DNA from: Mustela lutreola
Taxonomy: Eukaryota; Chordata; Mammalia; Carnivora; Mustelidae
Assembly: GCF_030435805.1 (NCBI RefSeq)
Contig: NC_081305.1
Span: 56,578,001 to 56,642,000, forward strand
Direction of reading: 5' to 3'
DNA: 64,000 bases
Below, piece after piece: positions 37,201-48,170 of this stretch (its first letter is position 1; every line of letters begins with the position of its first letter). The position numbers were made by a program, and so were the translations under genes. Under the pieces are notes generated by a model. That model ran no database searches and was not told the DNA's origin. It was given only the letters and a program-made list of their open reading frames with translations.

Positions 37201-40200
37201 TGCATCTCCCTCTCCCTCTGCTCCTCACCCTGCTTGTGCTCTCTCTCTCTCTCTCTCTCTCTCTGTCAAATAAATAACTTTTTTAAAATATTATTTATTT
37301 ATTTATTTATTTGACAGACAGAGATCACAAGCAGGCAGAGAGGCAGGCAGAGAGAGAGAGAGGGAAGCAGGCTCCCTGCTGAGCAGAGAGCCCAATGCAG
37401 GGACCCAATCCCAGGACCCTGGGATCATGACCTGAGTTGAAGCAGAGGCTTTAACCCACTGAGCCACCCAGGCACTCCTCAAATAAATAATTCTTTAAAA
37501 AGAATAGATAAGGAAAAAGAAGAAGAAAGCAATTATAATGCTACTGTCAATTTTACTGTTAATATTTTTGAGTGACCGAATGTATCATCTCATACAACTC
37601 CATAATGGGCTTTTCTTTTTTGTAAAAACAGAGTCTTATAGAACATAATGAAATAGAAAATGCCTTTTGTCACCTAAAGATGAAGTTCAAATGTTTTCAT
37701 ATCTATTTATATGTTCCTCTTTGTTAATGTCTGCAGTATTATAAAGCTATGTATTGAAGGGGCGCCTGAGGGGCTCAGGAGGTCAAGCGTCTGACTCTTG
37801 ATTTCAGCTCAGGTTGTGATCTCAGTGTTGTGGACTGAGCTCCTCTTCTGGCTCCGCACTCAGCGCAGAGTCTGCTTGTCCCTCTCCCTCTGCTCCTCCC
37901 CCTGCTCATGCTCTCTCTCTCTTTCAAATAAAAAATAATAATACTTTATTTTTAAATTCCCTTACTGATTGGTATTTTTGGATTGATCTCTATCTGAGGG
38001 GTTATTATCAGCTGTGCTGAAATGAACATTCTTTAAAAAAAAAAAAAGATTTTATTTATTTACTTGACAGACAGAGATCACAAGTAGGCAGAGAGGCAGA
38101 CAGAGAGAGAGGAAGGGAAGCAGGCTCCCTGCCGTGCAGAGAGCCCGATGCGGGACTCAATCCCAGGATCCCGGGATCATGACCTGAGCTGAAGGCAGAG
38201 GCTTTAACCCACTGAGCCACCCAGGCACCCCTGAAATGAACATTCTTAACCCAAATATCACTCCGTCTGCACGGATGTATCGATTGTGACCAGTACTAGT
38301 TAACATTGTCAGGGGTGGAGGGGCCCTAAGGCAGGTGATATTGCAAAAAGGAAATAACCCATTAAGCAGAGAAAATAAGAAGTATAATTGTATGATTACA
38401 TACTTCAAAAAGCCCTAGGAAAACTAGTAAATGTTCCTAGCTTCAATAAGAAAATCTGAACTATATGAAAATTAAAATGAAACTTAATAAGAAATTTTTT
38501 AAAAATAAGAGAATCTGGATGTGTGGCTAGATATAAGATAAACATGTAACAACCACTTGTTTTACCCTATACTGGTAAGAACCCAGTAGACACTCATAGA
38601 AAAGAAAATCATTCTATTTTATGTCAGTGACAAAAAACACTTTGGGGTTAAATCAGCAAGAAGTGTCCAGGACTGGGGCGCCTGGGTGGCTCAGTGGGTT
38701 AAGGCCTCTGCCTTCAGCTCTGGTCGTAATCTCAGGGTCCCGGGATCAGCCCCGTGCTGGGCTCTCTGCTCATCGGTGAGCCTGCTTCCTCCTCTCTCTC
38801 TGCCTGCCTCTCTGCTTACTTGTGATCTCTGTCTGTTAAATAAATAAATAAATAAAATCGAAAAAAAAAGAAAAAAAGAAATGTCCAGGACTTAAATAAG
38901 TAAATGATAAAATCATATTGAAGAACATAAAGCGAGTCCTAAATGACAGATCATGCCATGTTCTGGGTTGGAAGAAATAAGAATAGTGAAATAAACATCG
39001 GCTTCCAATTTTCTTTTTCAGAAACTATAATTCACTTTCCAGAAGTCAAAGGTAAGATGATCAGAAAACTTTTGTGATTAAAGGATATTTTCTTTTAATT
39101 TTGTAAAAATGGGGAGATCAGTGGGTTTTTTCCTGATAAAATGTTTTCTCTCTTTTTGTAAATTTGATAAAAGGAATTTGTAAACAGATAAAGAAAAACA
39201 AGAAATAAGAGTCACCCTGATCTTTACCAGCACTACTCTTTAATTTCTGCCAATAAACCAGAAAATACCTAATTTTAAAATTCACATGGGAAAAATGTCC
39301 AATAGTAATTAGGAATATTATGGGGGGGAAAGCGTTGGAGAAACGCCTTGTATTATCAGATATTTAAACAAACCATAACCATAGTAATATAAATAGCATA
39401 TCAGCCAAGAATGCATCAAATAGTAATAATAAGTAACCTTTTCTAATGCTTGCTGGCTTCAGACCCTGGTCATTCTACTTTGTATCATCTATTTTAAAGC
39501 AAGACAGGAATAATCTGTTTTAAAGGTATACACCTGGGGCCTGGGTGGCTCAGTGGGTTAAAGCCTCTGCCTTCAGCTCAGGTCATGATCTCAGGGTCCT
39601 GGGATCCAGCCCCGCATTGGGCTCTCTGCTCAAGCGGGAAGCCTGCTTCCTCCTCTCTCTCTAACTGCCTCTCTGCCTACTTGTGATCTCCCTCTGTCAA
39701 ATAAGTAAATAAAATCTTTTAAAAGATAAAAAGGTATACACCTTAAGATTGTATAAATACTTCAGGGTGAAGAAAATCCAGGTAAAAGGGCACATTGGTA
39801 GGAAACATGAATTGCTACTGTCCTTTGAGAAAGCAATATCCAATAACATTAACAGTTCATATGTGCGTTAACCTAAGAATCTTACTTTTGGGATTCCATT
39901 CTGTAGAAATAAATGCTTCAGTACCTAAGAATTTACATACATGAAAAGTTTGCTTCAGCTTTGCAGAGAGGGAAAACAATCTGAATACAGGAAATGTTGA
40001 GTCAATTTGGCAAAATCCGTATCACAGAATATGAATTGACATTAGAAAGGAGTTAGAGCTACAAATGTTAAAAGGATACATGGGGTAAGGGTTTTTTTGG
40101 GCTCAGGTAGGTGGATAGAGATGCCCTTCACGGAGGAAGAATATAAGTGAGAGAGAAAGATGATGAGTTCAATTCTAGAGAAAGTTCTGAACACTGTCTT

Positions 40201-40457
40201 AAATGGAGGCCAGGAGGGGGGAAGAAAAAGATACATTGGGGAGGATTTTTGTGATAAGCTAAGTTAGAAACAAGTTACGGATATAAAGTATGATTCATTT
40301 TACGAGGGAGCAAAAACTCTGTGCAGAGAGCCCATGTATAGTATGTATCCTGTGTGTGTCTTGTAGAGACTTACAGGTGTGTATACGTAATGTCCGTATA
40401 CACGTTATGTCCATATAGGCATGGAGAAAACTGAATAGATACAAACTAGGCTATATA

Positions 40458-40513
<56 letters not shown>

Positions 40514-41646
40514 AGGTGAAGAAAAGAGATGGAGGGGAAATTGTTCAATAGATAAGTCTCACATTTATGTTTCTAAGCTTATGAGAGTTTTCTGGAACTG
40601 GGGCCAAATGCTAAGCAAAATATATCAAGAGTGTTTATACCATGGAGAAAAGTGTTAAATGACTCAGTATTCAACAGGACCCCAGGGAGCAGCTCTCACT
40701 TCAGTGCAACCAGGGGAAGACAAAAGTCAATTTGTAGGGCACCTGGGTGCCTCAGTTAGTTAAGCGACTGCCTTCAGCTCAGGTCATGATCCCAGGGTCC
40801 TGGGATCGAGTCCCACATCGGGCTCCCTGTTCAGCAGGAAGCCTGCTTGTCCCTCTGACCTTCCCCTTCTCATGCTCTCTCCCTCTCTCTCTCAATGTCA
40901 AATTGAGATCGATCAAATGGACCGATAATATATTAAGAAAAAAAAGTAAGTTTGTAACATCCCAAGTAACACTCCCAGAGAAAGACCAAGAATTTTTGTT
41001 TTCTCCAGATGGCAAATGTTTCTTTCCATTCCATTACAAAAATGGAATATTCTATGACTGCATCAAGCTCAAGACGAAACACAAGTGGTGTTCCCTAAAT
41101 GAGACTTACCAAGGCTATTGGAAATACTGCTCTGAAGACGGTGAGTGTCCGGCCTCTGAATACGGCAGGGAGGTTGGGTGATATTTGTTCAATAGGATCC
41201 ACAAGAGGGCGCTGTACGGGGACTCCATGGTCAATGACACTGTGAAAAGGAGATCTGTGCAGGTAGGTCTCTGACAGTATGCAAATCACATTGCACCAAG
41301 GACATTATGAGAGCTGCAAACACATGACCTTGAAAGCAAACTTTTAGCAAAACCTCAATCTCCCACCAATATTGCCAAGCAGACGGTGCTGAATGCGGGG
41401 GAAGGGTTTGGGGGGGCACAGACATGTGTGCATGAGAGACATGGCAAAGAAGAAATAACAAAATAGAAAGATTTCTTATTCTGATTGCTTCCCTCCTCTG
41501 TAGACTTTGCAAAATGCGTGTTTCCCTTCTGGTACAGACACATGATCTACAGGGAATGTACTGAAGATGGGGATGCCTTTGGGAAAAAATGGTGTTCCCT
41601 GACCCAGCATTATAACAAAGACAAGATTTGGAAATATTGTGACTGA
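31138..41646 (+). CDS. BSPH1: Binder of sperm protein homolog 1, whole spliced CDS
   Basis: The CDS joins 31138-31210, 36919-36939, 39022-39051, 41009-41140 and 41504-41646 (399 nt, 132 codons plus TGA, the same length as human BSPH1). The signal peptide starts [17 protein letters not shown] short acidic linker comes from two micro-exons (DDDPPAV and [10 protein letters not shown]), followed by two Fn2 domains. Introns are phase 1 with GT/AG ends. The family is secreted into epididymal fluid or seminal plasma, binds choline phospholipids of the sperm membrane and promotes cholesterol efflux and capacitation. No disabling change was seen. The 3' UTR was not delimited; GTGAGA at 41650 just after the stop may start a 3' UTR intron, as in BSPH2. 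Confidence 0.95.
31262..31461 (+). mobile_element. Can-SINE, 52 bp into BSPH1 intron 1
   Basis: Head GGGGTGCCTGGGTGGCTTCG and an A-tail. Confidence 0.92.
31631..31833 (+). mobile_element. Can-SINE in BSPH1 intron 1
   Basis: Head GGGGTGCCTGGGTGGCTCAG. TAAAAACACACACA flanks both ends. Confidence 0.92.
33551..33577. repeat. (ATT)n microsatellite in BSPH1 intron 1
   Basis: Nine or so ATT units. They create Ile- or Asn-runs in incidental ORFs. Confidence 0.9.
33680..34110 (-). mobile_element. Old L1 fragment, minus strand, in BSPH1 intron 1
   Basis: TAAATACCCAGAAGTGGGAT and TCACATGGTAGTTCTATTTT are complements of L1 ORF2-end sequence. Diverged and without open frames. Confidence 0.65.
34250..34448 (+). 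mobile_element. Can-SINE joined to an L1 within one target duplication
   Basis: Head AGGGCACCTGGGTGGCTCAG, tail ending in an AAT repeat. AGAATCATATGCT precedes it at 34237-34249 and recurs only beyond the L1 at 35464-35476. Confidence 0.92.
34451..35419 (+). mobile_element. 5'-truncated carnivore L1 (ORF2 C-terminus and 3' UTR)
   Basis: Codons for [34 protein letters not shown] and GTLLHCWWE are followed, after a frame change, by [18 protein letters not shown] and [16 protein letters not shown], the usual L1 ORF2 C-terminus. A G-rich 3' UTR and an AAATAAATAAA tail come next. It is dead, truncated and fairly young. It lies against the tail of a SINE at 34250-34448. Confidence 0.9.
35490..35635 (-). 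repeat. MIR relic, minus strand
   Basis: CCATGAGGTAGGTACAGTTA, TTGTAGAAAGGGATCTGACG and CAAAGTCACACAGTTAGCTG are the complement of MIR. It lies in BSPH1 intron 1. Confidence 0.6.
35653..36055 (-). mobile_element. Can-SINE (outer), split by a younger SINE
   Basis: The minus-strand element begins with a T-run at about 35653, is interrupted at 35681-35870 and resumes to GAGCCACCCAGGCACCCT. GAGAAAGTGTA(T/C)TTCTTT flanks the whole. Confidence 0.9.
35681..35870 (+). mobile_element. Can-SINE (inner), nested in the tail of another
   Basis: Head GGGACGCCTGGGTGGCTCAG. AGATTTTATTTATTTA, taken from the outer SINE's tail, flanks it. Confidence 0.9.
36805..36906 (+). mobile_element. Old short Can-SINE at the BSPH1 exon 2 acceptor
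   Basis: About 100 bp: GGGGCACCCGCCTGGCTTAG, TGTAAGTTCAAGTCCCATGT and TTTAAAAATAAAAT. AAAATTTGTGTCTTTC before it and AAAATTGTGTCTTTC after it form the target duplication, which contains the splice-site pyrimidine tract. Confidence 0.8.
36919..36939 (+). CDS. BSPH1: BSPH1 exon 2, 21-nt micro-exon
   Basis: Acceptor TGTGTCTTTCAG at 36907-36918 and donor GTGAGT at 36940 flank 21 nt. Joined in phase 1, the exon gives D-D-D-P-P-A-V. Short acidic linker exons are typical of BSP genes. An old SINE ends immediately upstream (see findings). Confidence 0.85.
   Translation: MMILQL
37094..37285 (+). mobile_element. Can-SINE, tail interrupted by another SINE
   Basis: Head GGGGAGCCTGGGTTGCTCAG, long CT repeat, tail split at about 37286. 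Confidence 0.88.
37286..37478 (-). mobile_element. Can-SINE nested in the preceding tail
   Basis: TTATTTATTTATTTATTTGA through GAGCCACCCAGGCACTCC. TCAAATAAATAA occurs on both sides. Confidence 0.88.
37758..37948 (+). mobile_element. Older Can-SINE in BSPH1 intron 2
   Basis: Head GGGGCGCCTGAGGGGCTCAG with the older GTCTGACTCTTGATTTCAGC form, showing a different subfamily age. Confidence 0.88.
38036..38231 (-). mobile_element. Can-SINE with 16-bp target duplication
   Basis: TGAAATGAACATTCTT flanks both ends; head GAGCCACCCAGGCACCCC. Confidence 0.93.
38676..38879 (+). mobile_element. Can-SINE
   Basis: Head GGGGCGCCTGGGTGGCTCAG. AA(G/A)TGTCCAGGACT flanks both ends. In BSPH1 intron 2. Confidence 0.92.
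39022..39051 (+). CDS. BSPH1: BSPH1 exon 3, 30-nt linker exon
   Basis: Acceptor TTCTTTTTCAG and donor GTAAGA flank 30 nt encoding [10 protein letters not shown] in phase 1. It closely resembles human BSPH1 ETITHFPEVT, which supports this as a true exon despite its size. Confidence 0.93.
39536..39730 (+). mobile_element. Can-SINE in BSPH1 intron 3
   Basis: Head GGGGCCTGGGTGGCTCAG (short of one CGC). AAAGGTATACACCT flanks both ends. Confidence 0.92.
40461..40509. repeat. (TG)n microsatellite in BSPH1 intron 3
   Basis: An uninterrupted TG run of about 24 units, likely polymorphic. Confidence 0.95.
40737..40908 (+). mobile_element. Can-SINE ending 100 bp before BSPH1 exon 4
   Basis: Head AGGGCACCTGGGTGCCTCAG. 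The tail is worn (AATGTCAAATTGAGATCG) and lacks the usual A-run. Confidence 0.85.
41009..41140 (+). CDS. BSPH1: BSPH1 exon 4 (Fn2 domain 1)
   Basis: Acceptor TTTTCTCCAG and donor GTGAGT flank 132 nt. The reading includes [34 protein letters not shown] and S-E-D. The four Fn2 cysteines and core tryptophans are present, with one N-E-T sequon. Confidence 0.96.
41504..41646 (+). CDS. BSPH1: BSPH1 exon 5 (Fn2 domain 2 and stop)
   Basis: The acceptor CCTCCTCTGTAG precedes [20 protein letters not shown] and [20 protein letters not shown], then TGA at 41644-41646. The protein ends one residue after the last Fn2 cysteine, as usual for the family. Confidence 0.96.
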
Positions 41647-41865
41647 TGGTGAGATTTTTGGGGAAGGGCATGAAAAGGTCTAATCATTCTCCTGAGAAGT
41701 AATCTTCAGTTTCTTTTGTGAAAGGAGAAACTAGGACCCTCCTTATAAGGCTTTTTTAATTTTCTTTCTTCCTGAGATATGAGTTGAAGGTGATCCGGCT
41801 GTTAATAATGGGGTTTTGGCTATGGATGGTGGATGATGAGGTTTTGATATGAAAACCTACATTCT

Positions 41866-42065
41866 GGGGCGCCTGGGTGGCTCAGTCGTTAAGCATCTGC
41901 CTTGGGCTCAGGTCATGATCCCAGGTTCCTGGGATTGAGCCCCACATCAGGCTCCCTGCACAGTGGGAAACCTGCTTCTCCCTCTCCCACTCCCCCTGCA
42001 TGTGTTCCTTCTCTCACTGTGTCTCTATCAAATAAATAAGTAAAATCTTTTAAAAAATAAAATTA
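41866..42065 (+). mobile_element. Can-SINE
   Basis: Head GGGGCGCCTGGGTGGCTCAG, tail AAATAAATAAGTAAAATC. Confidence 0.92.
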
Positions 42066-42179
42066 AAAAATTAAGATAAAAAATACATTTAAAAAATAAT
42101 TAAAATGCCACAGAATTGGAGGGGAAATCACAGAGTATAACATGTGTACCCAATATAATATTTCTAATATTTTAAGGTG

Positions 42180-42475
42180 ATTTTATAAATAGAAACGGAT
42201 GCCTATCTACACATATATACATGGATAAGTCCCAGGGATGTGATGTCAAGCATGGTGACTGTAGTCTGCGGTGTTGTCGTGCATATCTGAAGGTTGCTGG
42301 AAGAGTGAATCTTGCAAGTTCTCATCCCAAGGAAAAGAATGTTTTGTAACTTTTTATGGTAACAGATGGTGACCAGACGGGGGTAATCATTTCACAGTGA
42401 ACGTAATGTCAAATCATTCCATTGCTCACCCGAAACAGTGCTATGTGTCAATATAATTCAATAAAAAAACATATA
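42180..42475 (+). mobile_element. L1M 3' UTR fragment
   Basis: AGTTCTCATCCCAAGGAAAA, GTAATCATTTCACAGTGAAC and a TCAATATAATTCAATAAAAA end match the remembered 3' UTR of L1MA/MB-type elements. Confidence 0.6.
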
Positions 42476-43541
42476 CATGAATATGTGTCAAATCATATTT
42501 TCAAATGTATTATTACTGTAGGTCATGGCGTCCCCTAAAAAAGAGTTTGGAAGCACTGTCTTTATGGACCCAAAAGACTCCTCATAATCTTTCATAAGAA
42601 ACAGGAACCCCAAAAAGAATGTTGGTGACTTATCTTTCTAGTCTTTGAAATGGGCTTACTTGTAACGGGAGAGCCATAGAACGCACTGCGACCAAGCCAG
42701 GGTGTTGGCAATTAGTCCTTAAGGTGCACAGTGATTTTGGTTATTATTCTAGGCATCAGGAATTACTTACTAATCAGATCCTAGGGAATGGTTGGCCAGA
42801 GAGACATCTAGTGGTGATAAATGGATCATAGGGGTTTTTTAAGAAAGAAAATCCGTTGAAAATCAGCTTGCTATGCATGTTACATGGAAGAGCCAGAGCC
42901 AACCTCCTACCAGATTTCCAAGCATGAATTAGTCCACAGCCTTGATGCCCCTTGAATGATTGGGAGTCCGGACGACTGTGAAGCGGGCACCAGAGGCATA
43001 CACTCTCAGCCTTCTTGGGAGACTTCCCCAATGGGGCACAGTGTTTAGTGTCCAGGAGAAAGGGAAATACATAAACTTTCCTGGGTCTCCTGAATACTGG
43101 TTCCAAGTAGAGATAAATTTTCAAGGACTCGGACCGCCACTGGAGTCCAGTAATTCAAGTGGAAGTTTCTAGAAACGTAAGACAAGAGTCCTCACTTAAG
43201 TTCACTTCACTCTTGGCTCAGTGCCATACTAACACACCTTGCAATTACTTTCTCAGGTCCTGGGAGTGATACAGTTTGGATAAATATCTTCACAACCCCC
43301 TGGTGGATCCTTTTAATAGGTAGCTTCTGATCTTCTTTTATCTTGGCATAATTTTCTTAGGTTATGTCTCAAATATTATTTTTCCCCCTTTGTCTTGATG
43401 TTCTTGTTCAGGGACACACATCGTAAGTTCCTTTATCTCGATCACACCCTCTATAACTCCCTTTACATTTTTATCTTGTTTTCATCCTTGTGGATGTTGT
43501 AGGGTTTTCGGTTTTGTTTTTTTGTTTTGTTTTGTTTTGTT

Positions 43542-43718
43542 TTTAGGATTTTATTTATTTATTTGTCAGAGAGAGACAGAGAGAGAACACAAGCACAGGG
43601 AAAGGCAAGCAGAGAGGGAAGCAGGAAGGAGCCTGATGTGGGACTCAATCCCAAACCCCCGGGATCATGACCTGAGCCAGAGGCAGAGGCTTAACCCACT
43701 GAGCCACCCAGGCATCCC
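43542..43718 (-). mobile_element. Can-SINE
   Basis: GATTTTATTTATTTATTTGT through GAGCCACCCAGGCATCCC, preceded by a TTTTG repeat. Confidence 0.9.
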
Positions 43719-44712
43719 TGCAGTGCTTTTCTTAATGCCCCTTCTTGAGTCTGCACTTAGATCTACTGTACCTTGGCCACATTTTAATTTAGTTTTCACT
43801 TTGGACATTTTAATTTCTTTTTCTCCATTTCCAGCTTGTTCCATTTTTCCCCCTCATTTTTAAAAATTCATTTTAGCTTTTCAAATTTCTAATTCAAAAT
43901 GTCTTTCCTATCTTCAAATATTAATTTGAGGCTCTTTCACGCCCTTGGTTCATTTGCTTCTGGGGTGTGCCGGCCAGGAGGGAGAGATCGCTACCTTGTT
44001 GCTTTTCACCCTCAGAGGGGGGGGGGTTAATGGTTTATAAGATTCTTAGTTCAAGGGCGCCGTCTGCTGTCCATGCAGGGAGAGGCAGTTTCTTTCCTGA
44101 ATGGCTTTTTGCTGGGGAGGTGGGGATCTCGGTGGTGGGATGGTTTGTGGTTTCTTCTATTTTGGGGTTCTGTTTTATTTTATAGTGCCCTAAAGTGTGC
44201 CCCTCCCTTTCTTTCATCAGCCAGCCCTCAAAGGCTTTCTCCCTTCTGTTTACCTTCGTGTCCTACAGAAAGCATCCCCATCAGCCACTCAGGTCTCTTC
44301 ACTTCCAAGGTCCTCTGCTCGTGACCTTCTTTCTCTGATCCACTGGGATTCCTTTCCAGTTAGGGTGGAATTTCTCCTCTGGGGACCACTGTAACCATCA
44401 CTATGTCTTTCCCAGAATACCTTATAGTTGGAACCACACAGTACGCAGCGTTTTAGGAATGGTTTCTTCCGATGCACGATATGCATGTAAGGTTCCCCAG
44501 TGGTTTTTATGTGGCTCGGGATAGTTCATTTCATTTTATCACTAATAATAAATATCCCATTGTCTGGATGTACTGGTTTATTTATCCACTGACCTGCTGA
44601 TGGACATCTTGGTTGCTCCCAATTTTTGGCAGTTATGAATAAAACTGTTGTAAACCTCTGTGTGCAGGTTCTTATGTGGACATGAGTTTGGGGTTTTTTG
44701 CTTTGTTTGGTT

Positions 44713-44824
44713 TTGTTTTTTAAGTAGGCTCCCAGTGTGGTGCTTGAAATCACAACCCTCACATCAAGCCCAAGCTGAGATCAAGATTCCAACACTTAAC
44801 CAACTGAGCCCCCCAGATGCCCCT
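44713..44824 (-). mobile_element. Old short Can-SINE
   Basis: TTAAGTAGGCTCCCAGTGTG through GAGCCCCCCAGATGCCCC. Inserted in an antisense L1. Confidence 0.7.
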
Positions 44825-45267
44825 GGATGTGCCCTTCCAACTCATTTGGATCATACCGGGTCATATGGTAGGAGCCAGTTTAGTTCTGTAGGAGACCGCC
44901 AGTCTCCGAAAGTGGTCGTACCATTTTGCATTCCCATCAACAATGAAGGAGAGCTCCTGCCGCCCCACATCCTTGCCAGCATCGGTGGTGTTGGTATTTG
45001 GATTTTAACCATCTTAATTAGGATGTGATGGCATTTCATTATTTTAACTTGCAATCCCCTAGTGACCAGTGATATTGATCATTTGTCCATAAGCTTCATT
45101 GTCACCTGTGTATCTTCTTTAGTGAGATATCTGTGCAGATCTTTTGCTCTTTTTTTTTTTTTAACTGGGTTGTTTGTTTTCTAATTGCTGAGTTGTAAGA
45201 ATTCTTCATATATCCTGGATACCATCCTTTGGCAGACGGATGTTTTGCAAACATGGTGTTTCAACAT

Positions 45268-45452
45268 CATTATATTTATTTATTTATTTATTTATTTATT
45301 TATTTGAGAGAGAGAGAGAGCGAGAGCATGAGAGGGGAGAAGGTCAGAGGGAGAAACAGACTCCCCATAGAGCTCGCAGCCTGGGACTCTAGGATCATGA
45401 CCCGAGCCGAAGGCACTGAGGGCTTAACCCACCGAACCACCCAGGCGCCCTC
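45268..45452 (-). mobile_element. Can-SINE with long TTTA tail
   Basis: About eight TTTA units, then GAGAGAGAGAGAGCGAGAGC to GAACCACCCAGGCGCCC. Inserted in an antisense L1. Confidence 0.9.
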
Positions 45453-46105
45453 CCACACCATTTTTTGAAAACACTACCTTGCGTCCATTGAATTGCATTT
45501 GCTCCGTTGTCCAGATTAGCTGACTCTATATATGTGAGTCTGTTTCCAGATTCTATCCTGTTCCATCGATCTACTTGTCTATTACATCATTAATATTGAT
45601 TGCATTGTCTTGATTACTGTCTTAATCAGATTGGGTTTACAGTAAGGCTTCCAATTGTACCCTTTGACCAGCATCTCCCCATTTTCACTGCCCTTCTCCT
45701 CTGTTTCTGTGACTTCAACTTTTTTAGATTCTAGATATAAGTGTGATCATACTTTTTTTTTCTGTGTGTGACTTGTTTTGTTTCACATAATATCCTCTGG
45801 GTTAATTCATGTTGTCACAGATCACAGGACTGCCTTTTTAAAGGATGAATAATGGTTCATTATACATATGTACATTATATGTACATTTTCTTTATCCATT
45901 CATCCATCAATGGACACTTGGGTTGCTTCCATATTTGGGCTATTGTGAGCAAAGCTGCAATGAACATGGGAGAGCAGATACCTCTCCAGGGTGGTGACAT
46001 TATTTCTTTTGCATAGAAACCTAGAAGTAAGATTGCTGGAGTATATGGTAGTTCAATTTTTAGCTTTTTGGAGATCCTCCATACTGTTTTCTACAGTGAC
46101 TGTAC

Positions 46106-46320
46106 CAATGGGCAAAGGACCCCAATCGACGTTTTTCCCAAGAAAACATATAAATGGCCAGTGGGTGTATAAAAAGGTGTTCAACATCACTAACCATGGA
46201 AATTCAAGTCAAAACCACTGAGAAGTCGTCTTATTCATGTTGGGATGGCCATCATCAAAATGTCAAAGCATTATAAATATTGGTGGAGGGGTGAAGGAAA
46301 GCAAACCCTCACATGTTCTT
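46106..46320 (+). mobile_element. L1 ORF2 fragment in opposite orientation to its neighbour
   Basis: Sense L1 text (AATGGGCAAAGGACCCCAAT, AACATCACTAACCATGGAAA) directly abuts the antisense L1 ending near 46105. This could be a 5' inversion from twin priming or two separate relics. Confidence 0.6.
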
Positions 46321-46474
46321 CTTGAGGAATCTACTAGGGGTCAGGCTTGAGCCCCTCGCTGGTGAAGCTCCAGGTTGAAATTAAGTTCCTCCTCAGTGGT
46401 CATCCACCTGCTTGGAGTAAAGCATGATTTCTTGAACTTAGTCGGTTCTGTCCAAAGGGTACACAGTAGCTTAG

Positions 46475-46645
46475 GGCCCTTTGGAATCAGACTCTATCGA
46501 ATGTGAAACCCACTCCACATTTTTCCAGCTGTGAGACTTCCGACAAGTCACTTAACTTTTGGGGGCCTCAGTTTTTCCATCCACAAATTGGGTTCATACC
46601 TATTGCTTACCTGATAGAGGTTTTGTCTGGGTTGTAGAATGATCA
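46475..46645 (+). repeat. MIR relic
   Basis: TGGAATCAGACTCTATCGAA, CAAGTCACTTAACTTTTGGG and GGGCCTCAGTTTTTCCATCC match MIR. Confidence 0.6.
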
Positions 46646-46654
46646 TTTTATTTT

Positions 46655-46859
46655 ATTTTATTTTTGTTAAAGATTTTATTTTTATTTATTTGACAGAGAG
46701 ACATCACAAGTAGGCAGAGAAGCAGGCAGAGAGAGAGAGAGGAGGAAGCAGGCTCCCCGCTGAGCAGAGAGCCCGAAGTGGGGCTCAATCCCAAGACCCT
46801 GGGATCATGACCTGAGCAGTAGGCAGAGGCTTTAACCCACTGAGCCACCCAGGTGCCCC
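46655..46859 (-). mobile_element. Can-SINE
   Basis: Head GAGCCACCCAGGTGCCCC. GTA(G/C)AATGATCATTTTA flanks both ends. Confidence 0.92.
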
Positions 46860-46959
46860 TGTACAATGATCATTTTAAAATAAAAACTTTGTTATTACTT
46901 CCAGTAATAACTGGGGTGGTGACAGCCACAGTCAAACCCCACACTTACATGGGCCCTCC

Positions 46960-47115
46960 TTACTCTAGGCCAAGGATTGTTTAAATTGCTTTGCACATAC
47001 CAACGCTTGTAATACAACACTCCTATGAATTAGACACAATTGTCATGTCCAGCTTACATGTCAGGAAAGTGAGGCACGAAGCATTCGGGTCACATAGCTA
47101 GTAAGTGAAACAGCC
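46960..47115 (-). repeat. MIR relic, minus strand
   Basis: CCTATGAATTAGACACAATT, CATGTCAGGAAAGTGAGGCA and CACATAGCTAGTAAGTGAAA match the complement of MIR. Confidence 0.6.
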
Positions 47116-47488
47116 AGGAGCAGAATCGAGCAGCTGGACATTGAGCAGCTGTGTTCCTAACATGAATAGCGACTAATGGTGACGGTCTTCTCCGGGACAG
47201 AGGTGGGAATCAAACCCAGACTCACCTGACTTGAAGATTCACAGTATTTTCCACCCAACCAAAGGGCTTCTGTCCAAAATACATACCTGCATACTTTTTC
47301 CTGCAATGTTCCGCACACAGGGCGATCATGAGGACATCAAGGCGTGCTGACCGATTGGCCATTTGGCCCCGCTAAGGAGGCACTGCTTGCCTTGGGCAAC
47401 GGGCCAGAGATGTTTGCTGGACGTCCTTGTCCAAATTTCCTTAAATCTGTTCTCTGCTCCTCAAAATCGGAAATCTGTTGTGTACGCC

Positions 47489-47560
47489 TGATGATTCACA
47501 GACCTGTACCCCTGGGGCAAATAATACATTATATGTTAATAAAATAATTAATTTTAAAAA
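47489..47560 (+). mobile_element. Carnivore L1 3' tip
   Basis: CTGATGATTCACAGACCTGT and ATACATTATATGTTAATAAA match the 3' end of carnivore L1. It is only about 70 bp long. Confidence 0.5.
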
Positions 47561-47992
47561 TCGGAAATTTTCAAAAATCGGAAATCTGGGAGGATCCTTC
47601 TCCTCTACTCTCTGTCTGGCATGAACATGAGAAACGCCTTTCCGAGTGTGACAACGACCACCCTGCCATGATCGTGTGGCCTGGGCCGCGTTCTGGCCTC
47701 ACTGTTTTATTTCCTAGAACCCTCACCGCAGACCCCGCGGGAGGCGCGCTCTCATCTGTCATTCAGTGATGGCTACTGAGCATGCGCCGCCTGTGGGGCA
47801 CTGGAGATAAGGTATTGAACTGGAGAAGGGCCTCTGGAGTCTGCAATCCAGACGGGAGAAATGTAATAAAGAAACAAACGCACAGGCATAGAAATGGATA
47901 TGCATCTAAACACAGGTGTGAGTGCTGGAAATTGGGCCAGGGAGAGAGAATCCCTGTGTAAAAGATTACATCAGGGAAGAACGAGAGACAGA

Positions 47993-48125
47993 GTTATCTC
48001 AGGGTCGTGGAATCAAGCCCTGCATCAGCCTCCCTGCTCTGCAGGGTATCTCCTTCTCCCTTTCCCTCTGCCCCTTTCATGCTTTCTCTCTTGCTCACTC
48101 TCTCTCAAATAAATAAATAAATAAC
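47993..48125 (+). mobile_element. 5'-truncated Can-SINE
   Basis: It begins at ATCTCAGGGTCGTGGAATCA without the tRNA-like head and ends AAATAAATAAATAAATAA. Confidence 0.8.
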
Positions 48126-48170
48126 AGGGTATCTAAAACACTCACAGAGCTCTGAAGAAAGAGAAGGAAA

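Larger units (their letters stand above)
44400..46105 (-). mobile_element. Mosaic of old L1 pieces, minus strand
   Basis: Several antisense L1 stretches include AACCATCTTAATTAGGATGT, CAGATCTTTTGCTC, CTTTATCCATTCATCCATCA and GCTGCAATGAACATGGGAGA. They are interrupted by SINEs at 44713-44824 and 45268-45452. This is probably more than one insertion, all decayed. Confidence 0.65.
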
